Origin: a virus
Direction: 5' to 3' (one strand)
DNA length: 47,689 nucleotides
IMG/VR virus record: IMGVR_UViG_3300002518_002845
Location: 1-47,689 of that record
The notes beneath the pieces are model-generated. The model was not told the origin of the DNA. It saw nothing but the letters and a program-made list of their open reading frames with translations, and searched no databases. Both the position numbers and the translations under genes were made by a program. Positions 13,277-21,064 of this stretch are shown here, one piece after another. The first letter of the stretch is position 1, and every line of letters starts with the position of its first letter.

Positions 13277-16200
13277 TTGATAAAGATGCGGTCCTTCAAA
13301 GGATCAACATAGGTACTGAGGTCTCTAATCTTCTTGGGCAACCAAAGCATGGGAAGTATAGATGCTTCAGAAGAGATGCACACTCACAGGGTGATGCAAA
13401 CCCTTCGCTAACAATGAACGATAGAGGCTATTGGAAGTGTCATACATGTGCCATCGGAGGTGACTTCTTTCAGCTGTATATGGACGTAAAGGGCTTACCA
13501 AGTGAACGCTTTCATGAGGTGCTAAATCACTTTGCACGTCAGTATGGGATCGATATGAACCCGACTGTTCGAGTAGAGAAGAAAAAGCAGAACTTAAAGC
13601 AGCGTGCAGTCATCGGGATGAGGAAAGCTAAGCAGCTTATCAACTCACCAGCAAGAGACATACTCAGCCCAAGATACGGGGCTCTTTGTGCAGACTGGTT
13701 AAGAGAATGCTATGGCATATCTGACGAGACCATCAGAGATTTTTCTCTTGGCTGGTCTACATCCTCTAAGAGATTGTTCATCCCGATCCCTGTAAGCGGG
13801 CTGTGGAAGAACAAAGAGAAGAGGGAGTATGATGACATCCTGAATGTAAGGAAGCATGACATTCTAAGATACCATGTAGGTTGGTATGAATTAGAGGAAG
13901 ATGGATCTCTCGCCAAGGACGAAACTGGCTCACAAATCAAGCAAGATAAAAGACCGGCGGCGGTCCAAAGAATTCGTGGGCAATGGGTATACGGAAACTT
14001 CAAGCCAGTATGGGAAAGGAATAGAGGAGGGAAAGTAATCGGCGTAAAGGGACACAACTCTGTATACCTTTACCCTATGTCATCAATCAACAAGCCAGGG
14101 ACTATCTGGATTGTTGGAGGTGAACTCAAAGCATTGCTATTGATCCAGCACGGGATCAATGCTGTCACTTTCACATGCGGAGAAGGAAACTTCTCTAATG
14201 ATCTGCTGCCGCTCTTCAATGGGAAAGAAGTTAAAGTCCTGTATGATATTGATGACGCTGGTCAGCGCGGCTCAATGAATATTGGTCAAGCACTTGCCAA
14301 TGCTGGTGCAATTGTCAAGGTAGGAAAGATTCCAGCCGATGGTCTCCCTGGGAACGGAGACGTTACAGACTACATGCGGATCAATCAGTGGGATATTTCA
14401 TGTCTCAATAGGATTACTTGGAGCGCAATCGCACCAAAGACCGCACCAAAGCAATCTCTTACGGAAAAGAAAGAGATCAAGTTTAAACAGAAGAGCTTCT
14501 CATCTCTTGTAGATGGAGAACTTCTAAGTCAGTATATTGAAGTGCCCGCTATAATATCTGGACGAGGAGTCACACCGTATGCCGTGCCAACAGCGATAGC
14601 TATCGATTGCCCAACGGGCAGGAGAGATCAACTTAAGAAATGTGCAGGCTGTTCAATCGCCAGGACTGGCTTCCAGACTCCAGGATACCCAAACAAGTTT
14701 CCTCTCGATGGCGAGCATGTAGTAGACATGACTGGTGTCTCAAAGAGGGAGATACCCAGCAGGCTTAGAGACCTAATGGGTATCACAAGAAAATGCGCAG
14801 CGCCAAAGCTGAAGATTGATTACGCAACCGTTGAAAAGATTATCCTTGTTCCAACAGTTGATGTAAAAGAAGAGGCTGATCAAGAGTACAGGCATCATCA
14901 AGTATATCTAATTACCGACGGTAAGAAGGGACCAAAAGAAAACGAAGGATATATGGTCGGGGGCAAAATGGTAGGCGCCCCAAAGGACAATGCCTTCACG
15001 ATGGCTGCTTTACAAACACAGCCAATCGATGGCAATGTATTCTCATATAAACGATCTAATGAGATGCATGCAAAGCTACATGAGTCTCTATGGACTAACT
15101 GTTCAAACTCAGGAGATGTATTCCGCAGACTCATCAAGGATCTCGCAGAGAATGTCCTGTTTAAATATGGTGTAGATATGATGATTGGCGTGGAGGTCAT
15201 CTCATGGTTTATGCCGTTCACGTTTAGCATCAGTCCACAATACAAGTGCAAGAAAGTATGCTCCGAAGTTCTTATCGTAGGAGATACAAGAGTTGGCAAA
15301 TCAACCACGGCACAGGATTTAGCTGTCCACTTTGGTGCAGGCAGATATGTAGACTGCGGTTCTAATGCCACCTTCGTTGGTCTTGTAGGTGGCAATACTG
15401 AGCTTGGATCTCACAGGGTTTTTACCTGGGGTGTCTTGCCGACATCAAATCGTGGGCATGTTACTCTTGATGAAGCAAACAAACTTAGACTGGAAGTATG
15501 GAGCGGTCTTACTAACCTTAAGAGTTCAGGGGTAGCAGAAAGGACAACGAATGCTGGTCCTCGGAAGACTCGGTCTGCTGTCAGGCTTCTCACCCTATGC
15601 AATCCAAGAGGCAATAGACCTCTTGGGGCTTATGATACTCCGCTTGACGCAGCCATTGAAGTAGTCGGCAGTCCACAGGATCTCGCCAGAGTAGATTTAC
15701 TGTATGTCGCATGGGGCACAAAAGAGATAGGCTTGATTAATACCATCCACAAATCCACAACTCCTCACACATATACAAGAGAGATATCAAGATACCACCT
15801 TCAATGGGCGTGGTCTTTAGATGAATCAAAGATTAGATTTGCAAGCGCTGAACATGTACTCGCAAGAGCATCAGAACTTAGCGAAGCTACTCAGGGTATC
15901 TCACTTGTAGCTGTAACAGAGTCCAAGTTCAAAGTTGGTCGGATTGCAATTGCAATTGCAAGCATCACATACAGCTACGATGATAAGACTGGCGGCGTAC
16001 TTGTGAACAACGAGCACGTTGACGCTGCATATAATCTATTGCTTAAGCTGTATACTGACTACCTTAAAAATGCTGGCATCAAAACTGGAGTATTACCAGC
16101 AGATGTTAAGTCGCTATTTGATAAGGTTCCGAATCCAAAGAAGCTTAGGATTCTTTCAACGAGCGATGATTGGTCTAATGCTGACTTCTCAGAAATCTTT

Positions 16201-16344
16201 GGCGATAAGTCTGGTGAGTTTAAATATCTGGCACAGCTTGAGCATGGTCTTATGACAAGACGCAGAAGTTATTTCATTCCCGTTGAGGGTTTTAAGGATC
16301 TCATTAGAGATTATGTTAATGTTAGAATTAAGGGCAAGAGATGA
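13273..16344 (+). CDS. DnaG-type primase fused to MCM-like AAA+ helicase
   Basis: This 1,023-residue replication protein reads as three parts. Residues 31-59 have the DnaG/CHC2 zinc finger (Cys31, His37, Cys56, Cys59, with PSL and GGDFF landmarks). A TOPRIM core follows, with GGELKA near 283 and YDIDDAGQ near 324. From about 415 comes a strand-rich region with Cys pairs (KKCAGC) that fits an OB fold with a zinc knuckle. The AAA+ core has Walker A GDTRVGKST (about 669-677), Walker B VTLDEANKL (about 729), a TTNAGPRK-type hairpin leading to sensor 1 LCNP (about 776) and an Arg in ARVDLL (about 805). That hairpin, NP and ARVDLL order is MCM-like rather than DnaB-like. It would prime and unwind DNA at the phage fork. 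Confidence 0.85.
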   Translation: MIDKDAVLQRINIGTEVSNLLGQPKHGKYRCFRRDAHSQGDANPSLTMNDRGYWKCHTCAIGGDFFQLYMDVKGLPSERFHEVLNHFARQYGIDMNPTVRVEKKKQNLKQRAVIGMRKAKQLINSPARDILSPRYGALCADWLRECYGISDETIRDFSLGWSTSSKRLFIPIPVSGLWKNKEKREYDDILNVRKHDILRYHVGWYELEEDGSLAKDETGSQIKQDKRPAAVQRIRGQWVYGNFKPVWERNRGGKVIGVKGHNSVYLYPMSSINKPGTIWIVGGELKALLLIQHGINAVTFTCGEGNFSNDLLPLFNGKEVKVLYDIDDAGQRGSMNIGQALANAGAIVKVGKIPADGLPGNGDVTDYMRINQWDISCLNRITWSAIAPKTAPKQSLTEKKEIKFKQKSFSSLVDGELLSQYIEVPAIISGRGVTPYAVPTAIAIDCPTGRRDQLKKCAGCSIARTGFQTPGYPNKFPLDGEHVVDMTGVSKREIPSRLRDLMGITRKCAAPKLKIDYATVEKIILVPTVDVKEEADQEYRHHQVYLITDGKKGPKENEGYMVGGKMVGAPKDNAFTMAALQTQPIDGNVFSYKRSNEMHAKLHESLWTNCSNSGDVFRRLIKDLAENVLFKYGVDMMIGVEVISWFMPFTFSISPQYKCKKVCSEVLIVGDTRVGKSTTAQDLAVHFGAGRYVDCGSNATFVGLVGGNTELGSHRVFTWGVLPTSNRGHVTLDEANKLRLEVWSGLTNLKSSGVAERTTNAGPRKTRSAVRLLTLCNPRGNRPLGAYDTPLDAAIEVVGSPQDLARVDLLYVAWGTKEIGLINTIHKSTTPHTYTREISRYHLQWAWSLDESKIRFASAEHVLARASELSEATQGISLVAVTESKFKVGRIAIAIASITYSYDDKTGGVLVNNEHVDAAYNLLLKLYTDYLKNAGIKTGVLPADVKSLFDKVPNPKKLRILSTSDDWSNADFSEIFGDKSGEFKYLAQLEHGLMTRRRSYFIPVEGFKDLIRDYVNVRIKGKR

Positions 16345-16937
16345 GTTACAATATATCGTATATTAAACAAAGAAGGAACGGCTTCGGAATTGGACAGTGT
16401 ACAGAAGCAACAACAGCATGCCTTCTCGGACTTGATCCAACAACATGGGAAGATGAAGTGCCGGACTTGTATACTGGAAACATAAAGGAACCAAGATCCA
16501 AAAGCAGGCAAGTCATCTTTAACAAATGGCTTCTTGAAGAGCATGGCAAAGTTCAGGCTGTATGTCATTTCGCTCCAAGAAAGTTTCCATTTGATCCATA
16601 CTCCCTACCATTCAACGTCGAGAACTTACCATGGGATTTTGATTTCCATGCAATGATGGGATTGACTCCATGTGGCATTCCACATATGCTCGTTGGTAAG
16701 CGTGGATATATATTCTGGGATACAAATATTCAAAGCAAGGGAATAGTAAAGGTACATGGTTTTCAATTCCTCTTATCAGAAGCGCAAATGGAAAAAGAAA
16801 AGTGGGATTTATTCCAGAACGATGAGCCCGGCTCATTGATAATCATCTCTGGAGAGGAGCATATGAATCCTCACTGCATATACAAGAGTGATGGAACTCC
16901 AAAAGAAAACCACCCATATGGATACAAGGATGCCTAA
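16341..16937 (+). CDS. Papain-like fold protein, possible cysteine peptidase
   Basis: The 198-residue protein opens with a basic segment and GIGQCTEATTACLLGL, followed by VPDLY. It later has GIPHMLVG and YIFWDTN, then GFQFLL. Cys20, His115 and Asp127 fall in the order and surroundings of a papain-like triad. I recall similar small phage proteins with this C-x6-C helix and PH-x2-V pattern, whose role is unknown. It might process a phage or host protein, or be an amidase. It overlaps the primase gene by four bases and the next gene by eight. Confidence 0.65.
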   Translation: MSYNISYIKQRRNGFGIGQCTEATTACLLGLDPTTWEDEVPDLYTGNIKEPRSKSRQVIFNKWLLEEHGKVQAVCHFAPRKFPFDPYSLPFNVENLPWDFDFHAMMGLTPCGIPHMLVGKRGYIFWDTNIQSKGIVKVHGFQFLLSEAQMEKEKWDLFQNDEPGSLIIISGEEHMNPHCIYKSDGTPKENHPYGYKDA

Positions 16938-17668
16938 TGATTTTGACTGGCTCTGGGATGATCCTAAACCTCTTGTTGAAGGAAGAGTACAAGCAGATCC
17001 ACCAGAAGAAAAGGATCCAGAAGGATCCATTTGTGAAAAATGTGGAGACACCCACAAAAAGAATCAAGAGCACTGTATTAAAGCTGAGTCTGATAGAGAA
17101 GTACGAACAGATAAAGCAGACAACTCTACAGATGCAGGAGAAGTTGGAGACTCCGGAGGAAGCGGAAGCGAGGGAGAGGAAGGCAACACGAAAGTTGATT
17201 TCAATGCTGCGCAAAAGGCACTCAACAATTTGTCGCAACAACAAATCAAGTCTCTCGTCTCAGGATTCAAGGGAGCAGGAAAGGTGCAGGGATTGTCATC
17301 TCCCAGTGAGGGGGAAGTACAAACTCGAAGTCCTCCACCTTGGCCGAACAGCAGAGATAGAAGCGGAAGCGAGCGCGCTAAAGATAAAAGTGTTCTGGCC
17401 GGGAGCGGAGAAAGACTGGTGGTTCCGGTGCATCCAGTGCGAGACGGTTCGGGAGGAGGAGATACTGGAGAAAAAGTTCCAGCATTGGTGGATAGAGCTC
17501 AAGAAGCCAGCGAAAGATCGGGGAGCATTCAAGCCGGGGCAGGACCACAAGAAGCCAAAGTTCGAGACGTGGCTGTTGGCTTACAGGGAGACAATGAGGG
17601 ACAAGGGGAGGGAGCTTTCTTCCCTCGACCGACTGGAGAGCACATTCGACGTGTTGAGACAAAAATGA
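16930..17668 (+). CDS. Zinc-finger protein split over two frames
   Basis: Translation from ATG 16930 (MPNDFDWLWDDPKP) gives a natural-looking acidic protein with C-x2-C (ICEKCGDTHKK) up to about 17,275 (QIKSLVSGFKG). Past that point this frame turns into a Ser/Arg/Gly/Pro-rich shadow. The +1 frame then reads well, with CRDCHLPV, DWWFRCIQC and EKKFQHWWIELKKP, to a TGA at 17668 that overlaps the next ATG (ATGA). A single product of about 245 residues would need a +1 (or -2) frame change around 17,230-17,290. Options are programmed frameshifting, a sequence error, or two overlapping genes; I see no start codon for a separate second gene at the right place. Paired Cys motifs suggest two zinc sites. 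Confidence 0.5.
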
Positions 17669-18627
17669 ATGACTCTCCATGGGTGGTCAGAAAGGAAAGT
17701 GAGATAGAATATAAGTTCCCATGGGCTCCAGGTTTTACCAAGGAGCAAAATGAATCATATGAAGATCAACTTAAAGGTGTCATCCCTCGTATGGGTGCCA
17801 AAAGTAAATTGAGGGATTGGCTCATTCCTCGGTTTCCTGAACACCATACATACATAGAACCTTTTGGCGGGTCATTCAAGATTCTTCTATGGAAGTTTAA
17901 ACGTAGCAGAATTGAAATAATCAATGATGTAGATTCTGACCTGATCCATTTCTTTAGGTATATGACCTACTGGCCAGAAGAACTTTCAGAGATGATTAAT
18001 AGCCTACCAACACACAAAGGACTCCTCGATGCCCTCAGAGATGAACTCAAACGTGAAGCACTTAACGGTCTTGAACGCGCGGCGGCTTTTTACTATTCGG
18101 TTAAGCTGTCCTTCAACGGATCTGGGCACGGCTATGCTGGCTCTGTTCAGAGCTTGTGTAGCGCGAGGGCTGATCCAGCTGAATTTCTCAGAATTGCTAA
18201 TAGACTCAGAGGGGTCGATATCCGTTGTCAGGATGCACACGACCTCATCGATTCCTCAAACCGAAGACTTGATACAACTAATTATCCCGGCGGGATCTTC
18301 TACTACCTCGATCCTCCCTACGATGAAACCGCAGGATACGCGACACTGACATCTAAATCAATGTACGGAAAACAAGAACAGTACGCGCTGTTTAATCTTG
18401 CTAAGAAGATACACGAAGCAGGCAACAAATTCATTATGACTAATTCATATACTGAATACTTAATCAGTATGTGGGGAACAGTTGAAGGCTGGCATTCTAT
18501 TAAACGAATGGTCAAGTACGATATTGCTCCCGTAGCAGAAGCCAGAAAAGAGACTGCTGAACTTATAGTGTCTAATTTTGAACTAACAGCATCTGAAGCC
18601 AAAACCAGACAGACAGGAATGTTTTAA
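17665..18627 (+). CDS. D12-class adenine-N6 DNA methyltransferase (Dam-like)
   Basis: The 320-residue protein has the D12-class order of motifs: IPRMGAKSKLRDWL (about 40-53), AdoMet-binding IEPFGGSFKILL (about 64-75), NDVDSDLIHFF, and the catalytic DPPY (LDPPYDETAGY, about 215). Such enzymes methylate adenine in short sites, often GATC. The target is not readable from sequence. Its frame stays open upstream into the previous gene, but the start is set at 17665 by the ATGA overlap and by the loss of sensible protein upstream. It may protect phage DNA from host restriction or time replication and packaging. No partner endonuclease is seen. Confidence 0.88.
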   Translation: MNDSPWVVRKESEIEYKFPWAPGFTKEQNESYEDQLKGVIPRMGAKSKLRDWLIPRFPEHHTYIEPFGGSFKILLWKFKRSRIEIINDVDSDLIHFFRYMTYWPEELSEMINSLPTHKGLLDALRDELKREALNGLERAAAFYYSVKLSFNGSGHGYAGSVQSLCSARADPAEFLRIANRLRGVDIRCQDAHDLIDSSNRRLDTTNYPGGIFYYLDPPYDETAGYATLTSKSMYGKQEQYALFNLAKKIHEAGNKFIMTNSYTEYLISMWGTVEGWHSIKRMVKYDIAPVAEARKETAELIVSNFELTASEAKTRQTGMF

Positions 18628-19085
18628 TGAATACTCACACTATTGCCTGCTACTCAGACAGGTATCAAAATGTCGTTGATGGAATAAAGACCTTTATGAT
18701 TAAGGTTAACGACAAAGATTATACACTTGGAGATATCCTACACCTACGAGAATACTCTAAGGATAAAGGGCACTACCTCGGAAGGGAAAGCCTGTTTGAG
18801 GTTACCTATATTGATAATGTAGACGACCATTACAAGTCTGGTTTTGTCGCAATGGCTATCAGAAGATTCCATCCATATAAGTGGAGGGTTAAAGGACTCG
18901 ATCATTACTACGTTATCGATGAGAAAGATAGGCGCTCCTCAAGGATCTGGAAGGTTGGAGATAGCCTATCAGAAGTTTGGCGAGTCGAAGTATGGGGAAA
19001 GTTTATCGATGACTTTGATCATCCATATAAAGCTAAGCTTGCTGCTGAGGTCGAGCTTTTCCTTTGGGATAAAGGAGATGATTGA
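18627..19085 (+). CDS. DUF3850/ASCH-like protein, 152 aa
   Basis: The N-terminal 80 residues match the DUF3850 pattern: a Y-x(6)-DG-x-KTF segment, KVNDKDYTLGDILHLREY, a GHYLGRE turn and a closing FEVTYI strand, then FVAMAI. DUF3850 is related to ASCH domains, which are thought to bind RNA or modified nucleosides. The C-terminal half is a second alpha/beta part rich in Trp and Tyr. It starts at a TAATG overlap with the methyltransferase gene, and its last codons lie in a 22-bp junction repeat. Confidence 0.7.
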   Translation: MNTHTIACYSDRYQNVVDGIKTFMIKVNDKDYTLGDILHLREYSKDKGHYLGRESLFEVTYIDNVDDHYKSGFVAMAIRRFHPYKWRVKGLDHYYVIDEKDRRSSRIWKVGDSLSEVWRVEVWGKFIDDFDHPYKAKLAAEVELFLWDKGDD

Positions 19086-19095
19086 GTCATGAGAA
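19074..19095 (+). repeat. 22-bp junction repeat, copy 1 (mate 19277-19298)
   Basis: The repeat starts GGAGATGATTGAGTC and continues through ATGAGAA. It holds a ribosome site, two possible stop codons and an ATG. An exact copy lies at 19277-19298, and the 203 bp between the starts of the two copies carry one gene. In this copy the upstream gene stops at the first TGA; in the other copy the upstream gene is read in another frame and stops at the second TGA. Confidence 0.85.
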
Positions 19096-19295
19096 TCCTC
19101 TGCCCGAGCGAGATGCTGAACATCGACGACGATGACGGGGACGACACACGCTGCGCGAACTGCGGCTGTGACCTCCCCGAACAAGACCCCGACCCCGAGA
19201 ACGACGGCACCTCTCCCTGGTGGGATGGGTACTGCTCCGAGGACTGCCGCAAGGGTGTTCCTGTGCTTACGGACGAGGAGATGATTGAGTCATGA
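19089..19295 (+). CDS. Small zinc-ribbon protein in a GC-rich cassette, 68 aa
   Basis: C-x2-C (CANCGC) and a second pair (YCSEDC) 29 residues later make a likely zinc ribbon, separated by an acidic, Pro-rich stretch. The gene is visibly GC-richer than both neighbours and lies exactly between two 22-bp direct repeats that provide its ribosome site and its overlapping stop. It therefore looks like an acquired cassette. Function is unknown. Confidence 0.7.
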   Translation: MRILCPSEMLNIDDDDGDDTRCANCGCDLPEQDPDPENDGTSPWWDGYCSEDCRKGVPVLTDEEMIES

Positions 19296-19741
19296 GAAAG
19301 CTTAAGAATGAATCTGAGTTCCAGAGATTCATTCGTAAGAGTGTCGGCTACGCTTTCCCAAACAAATGCCGCCTCAAAAAGAACCATGGCAATCAATTTT
19401 CAGAACGAGGCGTTTCTGATCTTGATGGTCACGTGAATGGTTTCTATATTGCTATTGAATGCAAGATGTGGAACGGGAGACCAACTCGCGAACAGACTAC
19501 ATTCCTTAAAAACATTCATATCACTGGAGGTATCGCGCTCTTTGCTGTATACAATTACTTAGATGGAATTCATACATGTTACTTTGTACCTGCTGAAATA
19601 CCTTTTAGCTATAGAACTAAAATGTTTTGGCTAAAGTCAAAATTGGTCAGCGTTCAGCGCGATCCAAATAACCCTAATGACAAGGAAATGGTTGAGGTGT
19701 TTGACTGCACTCCAATCAAGACTATACTGGAGATGAGATGA
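19292..19741 (+). CDS. VRR-NUC-like nuclease, 149 aa
   Basis: The order of a basic N-terminus, then Glu/Asp in SERGVSDLDG, a strand, and IAIECKMWNGRPTREQTTFL fits the VRR-NUC or Holliday-junction-resolvase branch of PD-(D/E)XK nucleases: Asp of GVSDLDG, E-x-K of IECK, and Gln of REQ. The C-terminal part is strand-rich. Such enzymes cut branched DNA, which suits resolution of replication or recombination intermediates before packaging. The start overlaps the zinc-ribbon gene (ATGA) inside the second junction repeat. Confidence 0.82.
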   Translation: MRKLKNESEFQRFIRKSVGYAFPNKCRLKKNHGNQFSERGVSDLDGHVNGFYIAIECKMWNGRPTREQTTFLKNIHITGGIALFAVYNYLDGIHTCYFVPAEIPFSYRTKMFWLKSKLVSVQRDPNNPNDKEMVEVFDCTPIKTILEMR

Positions 19742-20271
19742 GACAGGAACTTGCCGCCAAACTTCTGCTCGTAGATGAAGTAGACGGTGTATACATATAC
19801 AAGATTAGTGGAACGGAGAAGTGCATCGGCCTTAGTGCAGGTCAGATCGAATATCTGGATGCAGTGCCTGAGACCGGTCCCGGAATGAATAGCACAATGG
19901 CTATTCAGTTCTCTAAATGGCTTGCTGGTCAATGTGCCGACAAGCTCATTACGCTTGCTGTTGACTATCGGGGGCCCACTGGGGAGGCCTCAATTCGGGC
20001 CCCTAACGGGCCGGGCACGGTGCCCGGCATAAGCCCCGCAGCCCAGCCTAAACGGGCCACAGGGGCCCCTACAGGGCAAGCCAAGCCCATGGCAAGCCAA
20101 GCCCCGCAGGCAAGCCCAGCACCACCCCCAGCCACAAGCCCGACTGTCAAGGAGCAGACGAATTCTGCCTCTGATCTTTCAGCAGAGTTTGCTGAGTTCG
20201 GTATCGATCTTGAACCTGGAGGTGGTAAGCGCGACAACCACCCTTTCGAATCAACGACGACGCAGGAGTAG
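19738..20271 (+). CDS. Protein with Pro/Ala-rich disordered linker, 177 aa
   Basis: The first 80 residues form a normal small alpha/beta domain (VDEVDGVYIYKISGTEKCIGLS). From about 19,970 to 20,150 the DNA becomes very GC-rich and encodes a low-complexity Pro/Ala/Gly/Gln linker. An ordinary acidic segment follows (SDLSAEFAEFGIDLEPGGG). The linker DNA includes a 17-base palindrome (20011-20027) and repeated GCAAGCC units. A tethering role is possible. Function is unknown. It overlaps the nuclease gene by four bases. Confidence 0.65.
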   Translation: MRQELAAKLLLVDEVDGVYIYKISGTEKCIGLSAGQIEYLDAVPETGPGMNSTMAIQFSKWLAGQCADKLITLAVDYRGPTGEASIRAPNGPGTVPGISPAAQPKRATGAPTGQAKPMASQAPQASPAPPPATSPTVKEQTNSASDLSAEFAEFGIDLEPGGGKRDNHPFESTTTQE

Positions 20272-20357
20272 ACGGAACCCTGCTTAGTCAAGTCGAGATA
20301 AGAAGACTGAATGAACTATTTGCTAAGTCTGTTGAGGCAAACAATCGCAAAGGTCAA

Positions 20358-20699
20358 TTGCTTGTACTTAAGAAGTTATCAAGCGTTCCGATTGTCAGGC
20401 TAAAGAGATTCAGGAGAGAGCTTAGTGCAGAAGTTAGGCATTATATAGGCACTCTGCTTTTGCAGAAGGATGGATTAAGATCATCTTTTGTCCCAGGAGA
20501 TCTTCACGAATTCATGGAGGACAACATCAGCGCTGATATGACACAAGCATTTGGTAAGAAGTTTAATCCAGAAAGGAGAAGAGCAGATATACCAGAAGGC
20601 TTCGGATCAACAGCAGCGGATGAGATTCTTGGCGGTGTCAATATGGAGCCCAAATATCTACCAAGCAACTTCGAATTAGATTACAGCAAAATTAAATAG
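20358..20699 (+). CDS. Helical protein, start unclear, at least 113 aa
   Basis: The only standard in-frame start is TTG 20358, yet sensible protein sequence (LLSQVEIRRLNELFAKSVEANN) continues upstream in the same frame back to about 20,229 with no ATG, GTG or TTG. True translation may begin at CTG 20280, which follows CAGGAG, or arise by a -1 frame change from the previous gene. The product is helical and basic at first, then acidic. It is the last gene before the bidirectional terminator. No family is recognised. Confidence 0.55.
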   Translation: MLVLKKLSSVPIVRLKRFRRELSAEVRHYIGTLLLQKDGLRSSFVPGDLHEFMEDNISADMTQAFGKKFNPERRRADIPEGFGSTAADEILGGVNMEPKYLPSNFELDYSKIK

Positions 20700-20700
20700 A

Positions 20701-20756
20701 GAGACGCAAAAATGCCCGCCGTGAGGTTATGACTTCACGGCGGGCATTCTCGTCTC
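20701..20756. terminator. Bidirectional terminator between convergent halves
   Basis: A 14-bp perfect stem (20711-20724/20735-20748) is extended by GAGACG/CGTCTC (20701-20706/20751-20756), with A-rich and T-containing flanks on each side. It fills the gap between the last + strand gene and the first - strand stop, so it would end transcription from both directions. Confidence 0.9.
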
Positions 20757-20760
20757 TTAA

Positions 20761-21051
20761 CTAATCGTCAATGCCCTTGCATTTGATTCCATTTGCTTCA
20801 CACAAAAGAAGAATGTTATATTGCAAGTCATCAAAGTCATCAAGATGTTCTTCAAGCTTATTGTTAACATCTGTTGCGCTTGTGAACGTTACACCAAAGA
20901 AACTAACTCCACCTCCGAGAAGCATTGGCCCCATGATGAAGGCAAAATAAACCCACATAGGTGTTCCTGGAGGAAGCTTTGGAAATCCAGCCGGCACAGG
21001 CACAGGAACAGTATCTCCTTCATCTGAGTTATCGGGGGATTCAACAATCAT
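20761..21051 (-). CDS. One-TM membrane protein, holin candidate, 96 aa
   Basis: An acidic, Pro-rich N-terminal part (about 30 residues) is followed by one membrane segment (MWVYFAFIMGPMLLGGGVSF, about 32-51) and a soluble acidic C-terminal part of about 45 residues with a Cys pair. The start has GAGGA at good spacing. It lies beside a peptidase-like gene at the end of the late operon, the usual place for a lysis cassette. Holin is the best guess; a spanin-like or antiholin role is an alternative. Confidence 0.5.
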   Translation of the reverse strand: MIVESPDNSDEGDTVPVPVPAGFPKLPPGTPMWVYFAFIMGPMLLGGGVSFFGVTFTSATDVNNKLEEHLDDFDDLQYNILLLCEANGIKCKGIDD

Positions 21052-21064
21052 AATTTCCTCACTA

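Noticed and set aside
17296-17741. Antisense frames opposite the two-frame zinc gene
   Set aside because: They arise from the same GC-rich stretch and lack ribosome sites; neither reads like a folded protein.
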